Shown here: positions 55,352-64,000 of the stretch, in pieces | Layout of the letters: every line of letters starts with the position of its first letter | How positions within the stretch are numbered: position 1 is the first letter of the stretch | Position numbers and translations under genes: made by a program | Assembly (NCBI GenBank): GCA_963708235.1 | Contig: OY970200.1 | Location: 3,286,001 to 3,350,000 of the forward strand | DNA: 64,000 bases | Source of the DNA: G963708235 sp963708235 | GTDB lineage: Bacteria; Actinomycetota; Acidimicrobiia; Spongiisociales; UBA5794 | Direction: 5' to 3' | The notes under the pieces: generated by a model | The model's input: only the letters and a program-made list of their open reading frames with translations | Told to the model about the DNA's origin: nothing | Database searches by the model: none

Positions 55352-56494
55352 TCAGCCGAGGTCGGTGGCGACGACGGGGCCGGCGCTCTCTTCGATGCCG
55401 ACGAGCTCGACGGTGTCCCCTCCCGGGGTTTCGACCACCTCGGTGCAGTCGGCGCATTCCAGATCGATGACGTAGAAGGTGCGGGGGGCGAATGCCGGCT
55501 CGTGGGGTTCGACGGCGACCACGACGCGGCGACCATCGAAGTCGTGGAGCGACGCCCACGGCTGCATCTCGCTCCCCACCTCGATGCGGGCCAGTTCCTC
55601 GCCGTCGCTGGAGCTCACCACCAGTTCGGGCAGATCGAACGGCCAGAGCAGCGCCCCGGTCTCGTCGCGGTCGGCGTCGGCGTTCTCCGGATATTCGATG
55701 ACGACGGTGCGGCCCTGCGCACCGAGCTGGACGCCGAGTTCCTCGAAGTAGTCGACGAGAGCGGGGTCTCCGTCGACCTGCTCGCCCGTCTCCAGGTCGT
55801 ACCAGCCCAGCTCACCGGCGAACGATCGCAGCACCACCACCGGGCGGCCGTCCAGGGTGACGACATCGACGATCATCCCCTCGTCATCGGCGAGCCAGTC
55901 GATGTCCACGGGCCGATCTTCGCCCGGGGTCACCCAGCGCAGGTCACCGTTGCGGACGTCGCCGGCACCGCCGAGAACCACGAGCCCGTCGTTGCCGTCC
56001 CAGGCCACCGACTTGGCGCCGGTCATGGGTGTCGGGTGGTCCATCACGACCTGATCGTCGGAACCGACGATCTGCATCTGTTCGCTGTCGGTGCGCACCC
56101 AGTCGAGCCCGCCGATGTCGATCAGGGCAACGGCCGGGGCGGTCGTGGTCGGAGCCGACGTGGTGGTCGTTTCCATGGTGGGCTCGGCAGTGGTGGTGGT
56201 CTGGGCGGTCGGCTCGGTGGTGGTCACCGGCGCCTGGGTGGTCTCCACCGGCATCGTGGTGGTATCCCCCACCACGGGATCGGCGCCGCGTGACGACAGC
56301 AGCGCCGGGATGCCGATGGCGGCGACCACCACCACGGCAGCGGCGGCGGCCCACAGGACCGGTCGGCGGGGACCCTGGGAACGGGTCGGGGTGAGCTGGG
56401 TCATTGGTTCCTCCGGAAATGGTGGGGCGGGCGGCGCCATACGCACCAGGCGATAGGTCAGCTCACGCATGCGAGCGTTGCGGTGGTCACGCAT
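55352..56494 (-). CDS. membrane-anchored partner of the SigE-type sigma factor
   Basis: 380 residues. A short cytoplasmic N-terminus (about 45 residues) is followed by one membrane helix (VLWAAAAAVVVVAAIGIPAL), a Thr-rich stalk (about residues 75-120) and a beta-rich extracellular domain of about 250 residues. That domain has propeller-like strands (GGLDWVRTDSEQMQIVGSDD, SVAWDGNDGLVVLGG) and a CADC motif near the end. Its start overlaps the sigma stop by eight bases, so it is co-translated and very likely acts as anti-sigma or sensor. The cytoplasmic part is short and has no ZAS motif. A hairpin ends the pair. Confidence 0.75.
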   Translation of the reverse strand: MRDHRNARMRELTYRLVRMAPPAPPFPEEPMTQLTPTRSQGPRRPVLWAAAAAVVVVAAIGIPALLSSRGADPVVGDTTTMPVETTQAPVTTTEPTAQTTTTAEPTMETTTTSAPTTTAPAVALIDIGGLDWVRTDSEQMQIVGSDDQVVMDHPTPMTGAKSVAWDGNDGLVVLGGAGDVRNGDLRWVTPGEDRPVDIDWLADDEGMIVDVVTLDGRPVVVLRSFAGELGWYDLETGEQVDGDPALVDYFEELGVQLGAQGRTVVIEYPENADADRDETGALLWPFDLPELVVSSSDGEELARIEVGSEMQPWASLHDFDGRRVVVAVEPHEPAFAPRTFYVIDLECADCTEVVETPGGDTVELVGIEESAGPVVATDLG

Positions 56495-56939
56495 CGAGCA
56501 GCTCCCTCAGTCTGGAACGGGCACGGTTCAGGTGTCGCTTGACCGATCCGTCGGAGATCCCCAGCCGGGCGGCAACGTCGCCCGGGGCAAGGTCCTCCCA
56601 ATAGGTGAGGACCACCACGGCTCGCTGCCGGACGCTGAGACGGTTCACCGCCACCAGCACATCGACATCCAGGTCGGGTATCGAGTGGGCTTCGGGAACC
56701 GCCGCCTTCATCTCCCGGACCCGACGCCGCAGCGTCGAGCGGTGATGGGAGCGGGCGTGGTTGAGCACCGCCCGGTACAGGTAGGCACGGTGATTGTCGA
56801 CCGTCCTCCAACCCGGGGCCGAGAAGCTGCGGAGGCAGGCGTCCGTCACCACATCGGCGGCGTCGAACGGCCCCACCAGCCCGGTGGCGAACCGAATCAG
56901 GTCGTCGGCATACTTGCGGTAGATCTCTTCGTCGGTCAT
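56487..56939 (-). CDS. SigE-family (ECF) RNA polymerase sigma factor
   Basis: 150 residues from ATG 56939 (AGGGG four bases upstream). Region 2 is seen in EIYRKYADDLIRFATGLVGP, then AADVVTDACLRSF and TVDNHRAYLYRAVLNHARSH. Region 4 is the helix-turn-helix LSVRQRAVVVLTYWEDLAPG, then DVAARLGISDGSVKRHLNRA. Short SigE-type sigma factors of this form are abundant in actinobacteria and are usually followed by a membrane anti-sigma gene, as here. The target promoters are unknown. Confidence 0.85.
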   Translation of the reverse strand: MTDEEIYRKYADDLIRFATGLVGPFDAADVVTDACLRSFSAPGWRTVDNHRAYLYRAVLNHARSHHRSTLRRRVREMKAAVPEAHSIPDLDVDVLVAVNRLSVRQRAVVVLTYWEDLAPGDVAARLGISDGSVKRHLNRARSRLRELLDA

Positions 56940-57151
56940 GTCACCCCTGTGACGCCACCGGCAGCGACCCCGGGTGACAGCGGGCTCGAGAAATATCTGA
57001 TGGTGCACGGCCGGCGGTGCGGCAACCCGACACCGACATCGACCGCGTTACGAAGAACTGTATGACGGCGCCCGCCCTATCCCGCTTCTGAAGCCCCGTA
57101 CGCCGACCGAATACCCGGACGTGGCACCGGGCACCGTTTCGTGGTTGGGAC

Positions 57152-57952
57152 TCAGCCGATCGGGTCGAACCGGTAGGCATCGCCGTCGACGAGGAGCCGG
57201 CCGATCCCCGGTCGGGGGTAGTGGCCGTTCGCCATCGTGATCGGCTGGTCGGCCAGCATGGCGAAGACCCGTTGTCGGGTCATGCGGGAAGTCGACTGGT
57301 CGACATCGGCGTGGTTGTTCCACTCCGGGTGGGCGGCCTGGATCGGATGGTGGGTGACGTCGCCGCCGATGAAGAGCCGGTCCCGGTTCGACTCGATCAT
57401 GATGCTGACGTGGCCGGGGGTGTGTCCGAAGGTCTCGATGATGCGAAGATGCCCGGCGATCTCGATGCCATCGACAACGGTGCGATGACGTCCCTTGGCC
57501 ACGATCGACCGGAAGGGGGCGCGGCCCCGCTCGCGGTCCGGGTGGCTCTCGTCGAACCAGTAGGCGAGCTCGCGTTCGTGGACGTGGAATCTCGCTTCCG
57601 GGAACGCCGGCTCGTCGTCGATCACATCGCCGCCGGTGTGGTCGGGATGGAGATGGGTGTGGACCACGTCGGTCACGCCGAGACGGTCGATCCCCAGCTC
57701 ACTCAACGCCACCATGAGGCCACCCCCTTTCGGGTAGCCGAGCCCGGTGTCGACCAGCACCACACCGTCGGGCCCTTCGATGACGAAACACCCGTAGGTG
57801 AGGCGGAGCTCCCCGTCCTCGAACCCGGGCTGACCGACCCAGTCCGACAGGTCGGAGTCGCGGAGCATGTCCACCGGGTCCCGCATGGTGAATCCGTCCT
57901 CGACGGCGTGGACGGTGAACTCGCCGACCTCGGTGGTAGCGATCGAAACCAA
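57152..57952 (-). CDS. MBL-fold metallohydrolase
   Basis: 266 residues starting at TTG 57952, chosen because AGAGGAGG lies six bases upstream. The dinuclear zinc motif is complete: HTHLHPDHTGG, a later Asp in FIGGDVTH, His in GHTPGHVS and the final His in ANGHYP. The family includes lactonases, phosphodiesterases and sulfatase-like hydrolases. The lack of a signal peptide makes it cytoplasmic. AHL-lactonase-like activity is possible but not shown. It is a single gene, about 85 bases downstream of the APC permease stop on the same strand. Confidence 0.85.
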   Translation of the reverse strand: MVSIATTEVGEFTVHAVEDGFTMRDPVDMLRDSDLSDWVGQPGFEDGELRLTYGCFVIEGPDGVVLVDTGLGYPKGGGLMVALSELGIDRLGVTDVVHTHLHPDHTGGDVIDDEPAFPEARFHVHERELAYWFDESHPDRERGRAPFRSIVAKGRHRTVVDGIEIAGHLRIIETFGHTPGHVSIMIESNRDRLFIGGDVTHHPIQAAHPEWNNHADVDQSTSRMTRQRVFAMLADQPITMANGHYPRPGIGRLLVDGDAYRFDPIG

Positions 57953-58036
57953 CCCGAACCTCCTCTCTCCGACGAGAAGACTCTATCGATTCCGGCCCCA
58001 ATCCACCCGGTTCCGGCGCCGACAGGCCGCCCGAGC

Positions 58037-59380
58037 TCACCCGTCGGTTGAGGGGACTCCTGTCGAATCGCGGCGTTGACGGACCCGACTCCATGTGAAC
58101 TCCAGCACCGCGGCCAGCGCCACCACGACCAGCATCGCAGTGAACGTCTGCGGTTCGGTGCGCAACGTCTGGACCATGAACACCGCAAGCACCACCGCCG
58201 TGGACACCAGGGCGAGGGCGATGATGACGACGCTGGAGCCCGTCTCCTCCCGCAGACGCATCCCGGCGAGGGCCACCATGATGAAGATGGCGAGCGCCAC
58301 GACGCTTCCCAGCGAGGCGATCGCACCCAGGTCGACGAGAACGGCGAGCAGCAGCACGCTGACCGAAGAGATGGTCAGACCCACCGTGCTCCCGAACCGT
58401 CCCCGCCGTCCGAAGATGGGAGGGAACTGCCGGGTCCTGGCCAACGCCGACGTGGAACCGACGGCCCCGTAGATGTTGGCATTGACCGAGGTAAATGTCG
58501 CCAGGAGGGCCGTCACCGCCATCATCGCAAACCCGGCGTCGCCCAGCACCGGCCGTGCCGCCTCGGCCAGCGCCGTTTCGCCGTACTCGATCACCTGGTC
58601 GACGGTGAGGGTCCCGAACACACCGATCGAGATCAGGACATAGAGCGCGGTGGTGATCCCGAGCGCCATGTAGGTGGCTTTGGGGAGATTGCGTTTCGGG
58701 TCGGGGAGGTCGTCTCCGGCGTAGCTGATGACGGCGAACCCGAGATAAGCGAAGAACGTCAGGGCGATGCTGGAGACGATGTCGACCGTCGCCGGGTACC
58801 GGGAGGGGGCCAGGAGATCGGGATCGGTCTGGCCCAGGGTGACCACGATGAACACGGCGAAGACGGCGATCAGGATCACCACGATCAGTGACTGGATCTT
58901 TCCGATCGCCTCGGCGCCCAGGATCTGGACCGCGGCGACCAGCACGATCACCCCGGCGGTGAACAGGCTCGCCGCCCCTGCGGTCGCCTCGGTTCCGATG
59001 AAGAGGGCGGCGGCGTAGCTGCCGAACGACACCGCAACCATGGCGGTGACGATGATGGCGGCGAAGTACAGCAGCCACGAGAACATCCCGGCGAGGTGCC
59101 CGGGGCCGTACCCCTCCATCAGGTAGGTGACCAGACCTCCCGACGAGGGGTAGCGGGCCCCGAGCTTGGACACGACATATCCGAGAAGCGTCGCCACCAC
59201 GCCACCGAGCAGGAACGAGATCCAGGTGGCGGACCCTGCCACGGCACCGGCCTCCCCCAGGAGGGCGAAGATTCCGGCGCCGACCATGGCTCCGACACCC
59301 AGCGCTGCCGCACCCCGCACCGTGAGCGTGGGCGCCGCGGCGGCCGCCGGCTCGCCACCCCCCTGGTGCCCCTCGGTCAC
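58037..59380 (-). CDS. APC-family amino-acid permease
   Basis: 447 residues with about 12 membrane helices. The APC signature in helix 1 is GAAALGVGAMVGAGIFALLG, with the unwound GAMVGAGIF segment that binds the amino-acid carboxylate. Helix 6 contains FFAYLGFAVISYAGDDLPDP, also typical, followed by KRNLPKA. It imports an amino acid with protons; the specificity is unknown. Its start overlaps the stop of the M20 dipeptidase gene by four bases, so peptide hydrolysis and amino-acid transport are coupled. Confidence 0.87.
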   Translation of the reverse strand: MTEGHQGGGEPAAAAAPTLTVRGAAALGVGAMVGAGIFALLGEAGAVAGSATWISFLLGGVVATLLGYVVSKLGARYPSSGGLVTYLMEGYGPGHLAGMFSWLLYFAAIIVTAMVAVSFGSYAAALFIGTEATAGAASLFTAGVIVLVAAVQILGAEAIGKIQSLIVVILIAVFAVFIVVTLGQTDPDLLAPSRYPATVDIVSSIALTFFAYLGFAVISYAGDDLPDPKRNLPKATYMALGITTALYVLISIGVFGTLTVDQVIEYGETALAEAARPVLGDAGFAMMAVTALLATFTSVNANIYGAVGSTSALARTRQFPPIFGRRGRFGSTVGLTISSVSVLLLAVLVDLGAIASLGSVVALAIFIMVALAGMRLREETGSSVVIIALALVSTAVVLAVFMVQTLRTEPQTFTAMLVVVALAAVLEFTWSRVRQRRDSTGVPSTDG

Positions 59381-60723
59381 TTCTGGGCCGCCAGCGCCCG
59401 GAGCAGGATCGCCTGCGCCACGATCATCCGCTCGATCTCCGTGGGATCGACGCTCTCGTCGGAGGCGTGGATACGTGATGCGGCGACATCCTCCGGTCCC
59501 CAGAGGATGAACTCGGCGTTCGGCGCCACCTGCTGGAGCGTCCGCAACAGCGGAATCGAGCCTCCGGAGCCGGCCTCTCCCACCGGCTGGCGGTAGGCGG
59601 CTTCCAGGGCGGCACGGGCGGCGTCGTAGCCGGGGCCGTCGGTCTCACACCGGAACGGCGGGGCTTCCTTCGTCCGCTCGACCGTCACCTTCGCCCCCCA
59701 AGGAGCGTGGGCGTGCAGGTGGGCGACCAGGGCATCGAGCTCATGCACCGGGTCCGATCCGGGAACGATGCGCATCGACAGCTTCGCCCGCACCTCGGGG
59801 ATGAGGACGTTGGAGGAACGGTCGATGGATGTCATGTCGAGCCCGATAGCCGAGATCGAGGGGTTGGACCACAGCCGCGTCCCCACCGATCCGGAACCGG
59901 TCAGCTCGACACCGTCGAGCAGGTCGGCACCCGACTTGAAGTCGTCGGCGCTGAAATCCACGCCGTCCCAGTCGAAGCGGCTCACCCCTTCCACCGCCAC
60001 GTTCCCGGCATCGTCGTGGAGGCTGGCGAGGAGACGGGCCATGGCCATCATCGCATCGGGGGCGGGGCCACCGAACACCCCGGAGTGGAGCGGGTGCTCG
60101 AGGGTCGAGACGGTGACGACACACGCCACGTCGCCGCGCAGCGTCGTGGTCAGCGTCGGCTCTCCGACCCGGAGGTTTCCCATGTCGCAGACGATGAAGA
60201 GGTCGCAGGCGAACAGTTCCGGGTTGGCCTCGACGAACGCCTCCAGGTTGCTGTTGGTCTCCTCCATACCTTCGATGACCAGCTTGACGGTGCAGGGCGG
60301 GGTGCCGTCGAACACCTGGAGTGTTCCGAGATGGATGGCGAGCCCACCCTTGTCGTCGGCTGCGCCGCGGCCGTAGATGCGGCCGTCACCCTTGGTGGTC
60401 GCCTGCCACGGGTCGCTGGTCCAACCCTGCTCAGGGGGCGCCGGCTGGACGTCGTAGTGACCGTAGAGCACCACCACCGGTGAGCCCTCCGGCCCCGGAA
60501 TCTCCCCATAGACCGGTGGATAGCCGCTGGGAACCCCCATGAGCTGAGCATCGGCGAAGCCCGCCTCCCGAAACAGCTCGAGTGTCCGTTGCGCCATCTC
60601 GTTCACCGGCTCGGCGGGGTAGCCGGGGAAGGCGATCGATGGGATCGCCACCAGGTTCTCGAGGGTTTCGAGGAGCTGCGGCATCATGGCCGCCACACGG
60701 GCCTGGATCTCCGCATCGTTCAT
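59377..60723 (-). CDS. M20 family metallopeptidase (dipeptidase-like)
   Basis: From ATG 60723 (GAAGGGA upstream) the protein has 448 residues. Zinc and catalytic residues are in place: YGHYDVQPA (His-x-Asp), GRGAADDKGG, EGMEETNS (the Glu-Glu pair), VCDMGN, and GSIPLLRTLQ with a later His/Asp region. The lid domain runs from about 185 to 310. M20 enzymes of this subgroup cleave dipeptides or N-acyl amino acids in the cytoplasm. It is the fourth gene of the operon, between the Dcu-type transporter and the APC permease. Confidence 0.88.
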   Translation of the reverse strand: MNDAEIQARVAAMMPQLLETLENLVAIPSIAFPGYPAEPVNEMAQRTLELFREAGFADAQLMGVPSGYPPVYGEIPGPEGSPVVVLYGHYDVQPAPPEQGWTSDPWQATTKGDGRIYGRGAADDKGGLAIHLGTLQVFDGTPPCTVKLVIEGMEETNSNLEAFVEANPELFACDLFIVCDMGNLRVGEPTLTTTLRGDVACVVTVSTLEHPLHSGVFGGPAPDAMMAMARLLASLHDDAGNVAVEGVSRFDWDGVDFSADDFKSGADLLDGVELTGSGSVGTRLWSNPSISAIGLDMTSIDRSSNVLIPEVRAKLSMRIVPGSDPVHELDALVAHLHAHAPWGAKVTVERTKEAPPFRCETDGPGYDAARAALEAAYRQPVGEAGSGGSIPLLRTLQQVAPNAEFILWGPEDVAASRIHASDESVDPTEIERMIVAQAILLRALAAQK

Positions 60724-60784
60724 GGCTGGTCCCTTCTGGTTCACGATCTCTCGGTTGGACTGGCGGGCTCGGTCGGTCCGGTGC

Positions 60785-62125
60785 TCAGTAGAAGATGACG
60801 CCGATGAGTGCACCCACGACGACCATCGTGACCGTCATGATCAGAGTGGGGACGAAGAAGGAATGGTCGAGCAGCTTGGTGCCCAGCGTCGTGGTGCCGC
60901 TGTGGTCGAAGTTGGCCGCGGCGATCTGGGTGCCGTTGGCCGGCAACACGTAGACACCACCGAGGCCGCCCGCCCACATCCCGGTGACCAGGCCTGGGGA
61001 CAGCCCGGCGGCGAGACCGATGGGAACGATGGTCCGGGTGGCCGTCGACTGGCTTGTCGTGAGCATGGCGACGAGGAAGACGGCGAGGGCGAAGATCCAT
61101 GTGTAGTCGCTGACCCAACCGCCGATGGTGTCGAGGATGACTTCCTGGTGGGCGGAGAGGAAGGTAGCCGTCAGCCAGGCGATACCGAACAATGCGATCG
61201 CCGACACCATGCCGGCCTTGAATACGGACTGGTCGGGCACCTCGCCGATATTGGGTTTGCCCACCAGGATGATGAGGACGCCGACGGCGAACATCACCAG
61301 GGCGATGGTGGTGGTCATGTCGATGGCGATCATCTCCCCGTCCACGTCGAAGGCAGGGCGAAGGTCGGGGAACAGCCCGAGAATCACGATGACGACGACA
61401 CCCAGCAGGAAGGCGATGCCGGCATTGCGGCCCCTGACGGTGGCTTGCAGTTCGGTGGCGACCCCACCGCCACCCGGGGGGGCCAATTCCCCGGAAGCGA
61501 TCTTGGCCTGGACAGCCGGGTCTTCGTCCAGTTCCAGTCCCATCCGGCCCACGATGAGCGCCGTGACGATGATGCCGACGATGCAGGCGGGGATGGTGAT
61601 GGACAGGATCTGGATCAGGTCGAAGTTGTAGGGCTCGATGGCGGTGAGCGTGACCATGGCGGCCATGGCGGCCGAAACCGGCGATGCTGCCAACGCCGGC
61701 CCCGACTGGACCACCGCCACCGACAGCGGCCGCGAGGGCCGAATGTTGTTGGCGTACGAGACGTCGTAGATCACCGGAAGCAGCGGGTAGATGATGTTGC
61801 TGGTTCCGGCACCGATGGAGAAGGCGAAGGCCGTGAGCGGAGCGATCAGCGTGATCTGCTTCGGATGCCGCTGGATCACCCCGGCGGCGATCTTCACCAT
61901 CCAGTCGATCCCGCCCGCAGCCTGCATGAGTGCGGCCGCGGTGACCACCACCAGGATGATCCCCATCGCCGCCACCGGCGGCTCGCCCGGAGCTTCCCCG
62001 AATACGAACACGAGCACGGCAACGCCGAGACCGCCCCAGACACCGACCCCGATACCACCGGTGCGGGTACCGAGGATGATGGCGATGAGGACGATGGCGG
62101 CCTCGATGATGAAGATCACATCCAT
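60785..62125 (-). CDS. DcuA/DcuB-type C4-dicarboxylate (aspartate/fumarate) transporter
   Basis: 446 residues with about 12 membrane helices in two halves. The pattern is that of the Dcu family: SIGAGTSNIIYPLLPVIYDV, RPSRPLSVAVVQSGPALAAS, PVSAAMAAMV, and in the second half LLTTSQSTATRTIVPIGLAA with LPANGTQIAAANFDHSGTT. In enterobacteria DcuA/B exchange fumarate, succinate and aspartate. Here it lies among peptidases, so uptake or exchange of aspartate freed from peptides is plausible (inference). Confidence 0.87.
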   Translation of the reverse strand: MDVIFIIEAAIVLIAIILGTRTGGIGVGVWGGLGVAVLVFVFGEAPGEPPVAAMGIILVVVTAAALMQAAGGIDWMVKIAAGVIQRHPKQITLIAPLTAFAFSIGAGTSNIIYPLLPVIYDVSYANNIRPSRPLSVAVVQSGPALAASPVSAAMAAMVTLTAIEPYNFDLIQILSITIPACIVGIIVTALIVGRMGLELDEDPAVQAKIASGELAPPGGGGVATELQATVRGRNAGIAFLLGVVVIVILGLFPDLRPAFDVDGEMIAIDMTTTIALVMFAVGVLIILVGKPNIGEVPDQSVFKAGMVSAIALFGIAWLTATFLSAHQEVILDTIGGWVSDYTWIFALAVFLVAMLTTSQSTATRTIVPIGLAAGLSPGLVTGMWAGGLGGVYVLPANGTQIAAANFDHSGTTTLGTKLLDHSFFVPTLIMTVTMVVVGALIGVIFY

Positions 62126-62139
62126 GTCTTACCTCTCAT

Positions 62140-62556
62140 TCAGCCGGAACAGACGATGTCAAGTCGTTGCGCAAGCAGCCCGTAGGCCGTCTGGGTATCA
62201 GCCCACGTCTCCTCGAGCAGCGGCCGGGCCACCTCGAGGGTCATCGACCCGGCGTCGTGGGATGCCAGGCGAAGGTTGATCAACTCGGTGCGGAGCGCCG
62301 ACACCGCACTGTCGTGCAGACCCTCGGCAGCCCTGGAGAACTGCTCGAGCTCGCCGAGCGCACGGTCGACGATCTCCTCGACGTCCTCGGCGGTCGCCGT
62401 CTCCGGATCGAGCGCCTGCACGTCGGCGGCTGCGGCCTGGAGGTCGTCCCACTGACGGCACATCGACTGCTCCTCGACATTCCCACATGCGGCCAACAGC
62501 GCCGCCACGGCGATGAGCGCAGCGGCCATCCGCGTCGCCGCTCGGAATCTCGTCAT
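62140..62556 (-). CDS. small lipoprotein
   Basis: 138 residues. The signal peptide ends in a lipobox LLAAC (Cys24), so it is lipid-anchored outside the membrane. The mature part is about 115 residues, helical and acidic (DDLQAAAADVQALDPETATA, then VDRALGELEQFSRAAEGLH), with a final Cys in IVCSG and another in MCRQW that could pair. No family is recognised. The position between a peptidase and a transporter gene, 13-14 bases from each, shows it belongs to the operon and may help substrate capture. Confidence 0.75.
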   Translation of the reverse strand: MTRFRAATRMAAALIAVAALLAACGNVEEQSMCRQWDDLQAAAADVQALDPETATAEDVEEIVDRALGELEQFSRAAEGLHDSAVSALRTELINLRLASHDAGSMTLEVARPLLEETWADTQTAYGLLAQRLDIVCSG

Positions 62557-62569
62557 CAGACTGCTCCCC

Positions 62570-63709
62570 TCACTCGGGTTCCTGAGTCACGATCGTCACC
62601 AGCACCTTGCAGGCCATGACGAAGTCCGCAACGGCGATGCGCTCCGACGTGGCGTGCTCGTCGACCATCCCGGTCGCCAGACCGACACAGGGGACACCTT
62701 TGGCGTTGAAGTAGTTGCCGTCGGTGCCGCCGCCGCTCTTGCGCGGCACCACGTCGAGCCCCAGGGCACGGATGGCGCGTGCCGTGTCCCGGTACGGTGG
62801 AGAGGACTCATCGATGCGATAGGTCCGGTAGATCTCTTCGGTGGAGAAATCGACGGAGGCGCCGTGTCGCTCGGCGGCGTCGTCGAACGCCTTCTCCATC
62901 ACGGCCAGTTGGGAGTCGAGCTTCTCCTGGTCGTGACTTCGGGCCATGCCGTCCATGACGACCTCGCCGGGCACGATGTTGCGCGCTTCTCCGCCGGTGA
63001 TGGTCCCGATGTTGGCGACGGTCTCGTCGTCGATCCGCCCCAGGGGCATGGCGGCAATGGCCTCGGCGGCAACCGCGATGGCGTTGACGCCCTTCTCCGG
63101 CTCGACTCCGGCATGCGCCTTCCGCCCGTGGACGATGGCAGTGAGGTACACGGACGTCGGCGCCCAGTATGTGATGGCACCGATGACACCCGCCGTATCG
63201 AGGACGAATCCGTGGGTTGCGTTGAGGCGGTCGACATCGAAGTGCCGGGAACCGACCAGACCCCGTTCCTCACCTACCGTGACCACGAACTCGACGGTCG
63301 GGTGGGAGGCTTCGGGATGGTCGCGGAGCAACTCCAGGAGCTCGAGACAGCCGGCGATGCCGGACTTGTCGTCGGCGCCGAGGATCGTCGTCCCGTCGGT
63401 GCGGATCATTCCGTCGTCGATGATCGGTTGAATCCCGACGTCGGTACCGGCGGTGTCCATGTGGGTCGAGACAAGGATGGTCTCCGGTCCCGTACCGGGG
63501 AGGAGCGCAAGAAGGTTGCCGATGCCGTCGAGGTCCACGGAACACCCGAGCGCCTGGAACCGGGCCTTGAGATCCAGACCGATCTGCTCCTCGTGGCCGG
63601 TCGGGCTGTCGATCGCCACCAACTCGAGGAATGTCCGCAGCAACCGAGCTTCGTCGACGGCGTCCGCAAGCGGGGCAGGCGAACGATCGTTCTGCGACAA
63701 TGCAGTCAT
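62570..63709 (-). CDS. M20 family peptidase (PepT-like)
   Basis: From ATG 63709 (AAGGA nine bases upstream) the protein has 379 residues. The frame stays open upstream to the window edge, but the family begins here (VDEARLLRTFLELVAIDSPT). Metal and catalytic residues are ILVSTHMDTA, TILGADDKSG, VTVGEERGLVGS, and FVLDTAGVIG, with a C-terminal SGGGTDGNYFNAKGVP. It matches tripeptidase T-like enzymes that remove N-terminal residues from small peptides. It is the first gene of the operon. Confidence 0.88.
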   Translation of the reverse strand: MTALSQNDRSPAPLADAVDEARLLRTFLELVAIDSPTGHEEQIGLDLKARFQALGCSVDLDGIGNLLALLPGTGPETILVSTHMDTAGTDVGIQPIIDDGMIRTDGTTILGADDKSGIAGCLELLELLRDHPEASHPTVEFVVTVGEERGLVGSRHFDVDRLNATHGFVLDTAGVIGAITYWAPTSVYLTAIVHGRKAHAGVEPEKGVNAIAVAAEAIAAMPLGRIDDETVANIGTITGGEARNIVPGEVVMDGMARSHDQEKLDSQLAVMEKAFDDAAERHGASVDFSTEEIYRTYRIDESSPPYRDTARAIRALGLDVVPRKSGGGTDGNYFNAKGVPCVGLATGMVDEHATSERIAVADFVMACKVLVTIVTQEPE

Positions 63710-64000
63710 GGCGCTCAATCCTTCGATCGGATAGTGGAGAGATATCGCTGTGGTATCCCGGACGCATCCCTCGGTTCGAGTGATTTCTGGTCGAGACCTC
63801 GTCTGATGGCAGACCACCGGCCTCAGTTGAGGAACTCTCCGCTCGCAACGCGTCACGTATTGGTCGCAACGCCACACCGGACCAACCTCGACCGCCGGGG
63901 ACAACATGGCCGGTGAACCGGGACTCGGTGGCCAAGCCGTCGAGCCCGAAACCCCCGGGTACCGGCTGCACTCACCTCCCATCAAGCCGCAGTCCGTGTT
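63710..64000. other. window-edge region upstream of the peptide operon
   Basis: About 290 bases with no convincing gene. The operon promoter probably lies here on the minus strand, but no clear hexamer pair was found. Confidence 0.4.

Overview
The window is high-GC bacterial DNA with strong C/G third-position bias, many GTG/TTG starts, SigE-type and ECF sigma factors, LuxR/MalT-type regulators, PPOX/F420-type flavoproteins and Thr-rich LPXTG surface proteins. This fits an actinobacterium. I would guess the Acidimicrobiia (Ilumatobacter/Microthrix-like), but that is inference from protein style, not proof.

Layout. (1) Positions 1 to about 17446 look like the right-hand end of an integrative element: a LysM/BTAD membrane protein, a cargo block, a tyrosine integrase (frameshifted in this sequence) and, directly after it, the 3' part of a tRNA with a GAA (Phe) anticodon loop, which is the expected attR scar. 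The cargo holds three large NTPases of anti-phage style: a caspase-like peptidase fused to a Ski2-type helicase (3642-6674, minus), divergently a protein with an HNH nuclease, STAND-like NTPase and TPR region (7120-9504, plus), and an Avs-like nuclease-STAND protein (10368-15167, minus). A small membrane protein and a decayed ISL3 transposase lie with them. (2) 17447-21748 begins the resident chromosome: a secreted PQQ-type sugar dehydrogenase with a PKD domain, a secreted sugar isomerase-like protein, and a fusion of a truncated histidine kinase with a response regulator. (3) 21749-35926 is a surface-protein locus: two large DUF11-type, LPXTG-anchored proteins that converge on a strong terminator. 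The first is translationally coupled to a MalT-like LuxR regulator. Both surface genes share a near-identical promoter and operator (GTGAAATC-N4-GTGAAATC, then N13, then a promoter), pointing to a small regulon.

(4) 35927-46519 is mixed chromosome: MFS efflux pump, ECF sigma factor fused to a zinc anti-sigma motif, membrane segment and polyproline ectodomain, AlkC-like DNA glycosylase, HELGH membrane protease, an XRE/nucleotidyltransferase toxin-antitoxin-like pair with a palindromic operator, metallothionein, and small conserved proteins. (5) 46668-50484 holds an ABC-2 exporter and a membrane coiled-coil-like protein. (6) 50820-57952 holds a class II UvrA, PPOX, VOC and AraC genes, a SigE-type sigma factor with its membrane partner, and an MBL hydrolase. 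(7) 58037-63709 is a five-gene minus-strand operon for peptide and amino-acid use: two M20 peptidases, a lipoprotein, a Dcu-type dicarboxylate transporter and an APC permease.

The strongest candidates for something undescribed are the caspase-helicase / HNH-STAND divergent pair inside the element, and the shared promoter controlling the two DUF11 surface proteins with their coupled LuxR regulator.
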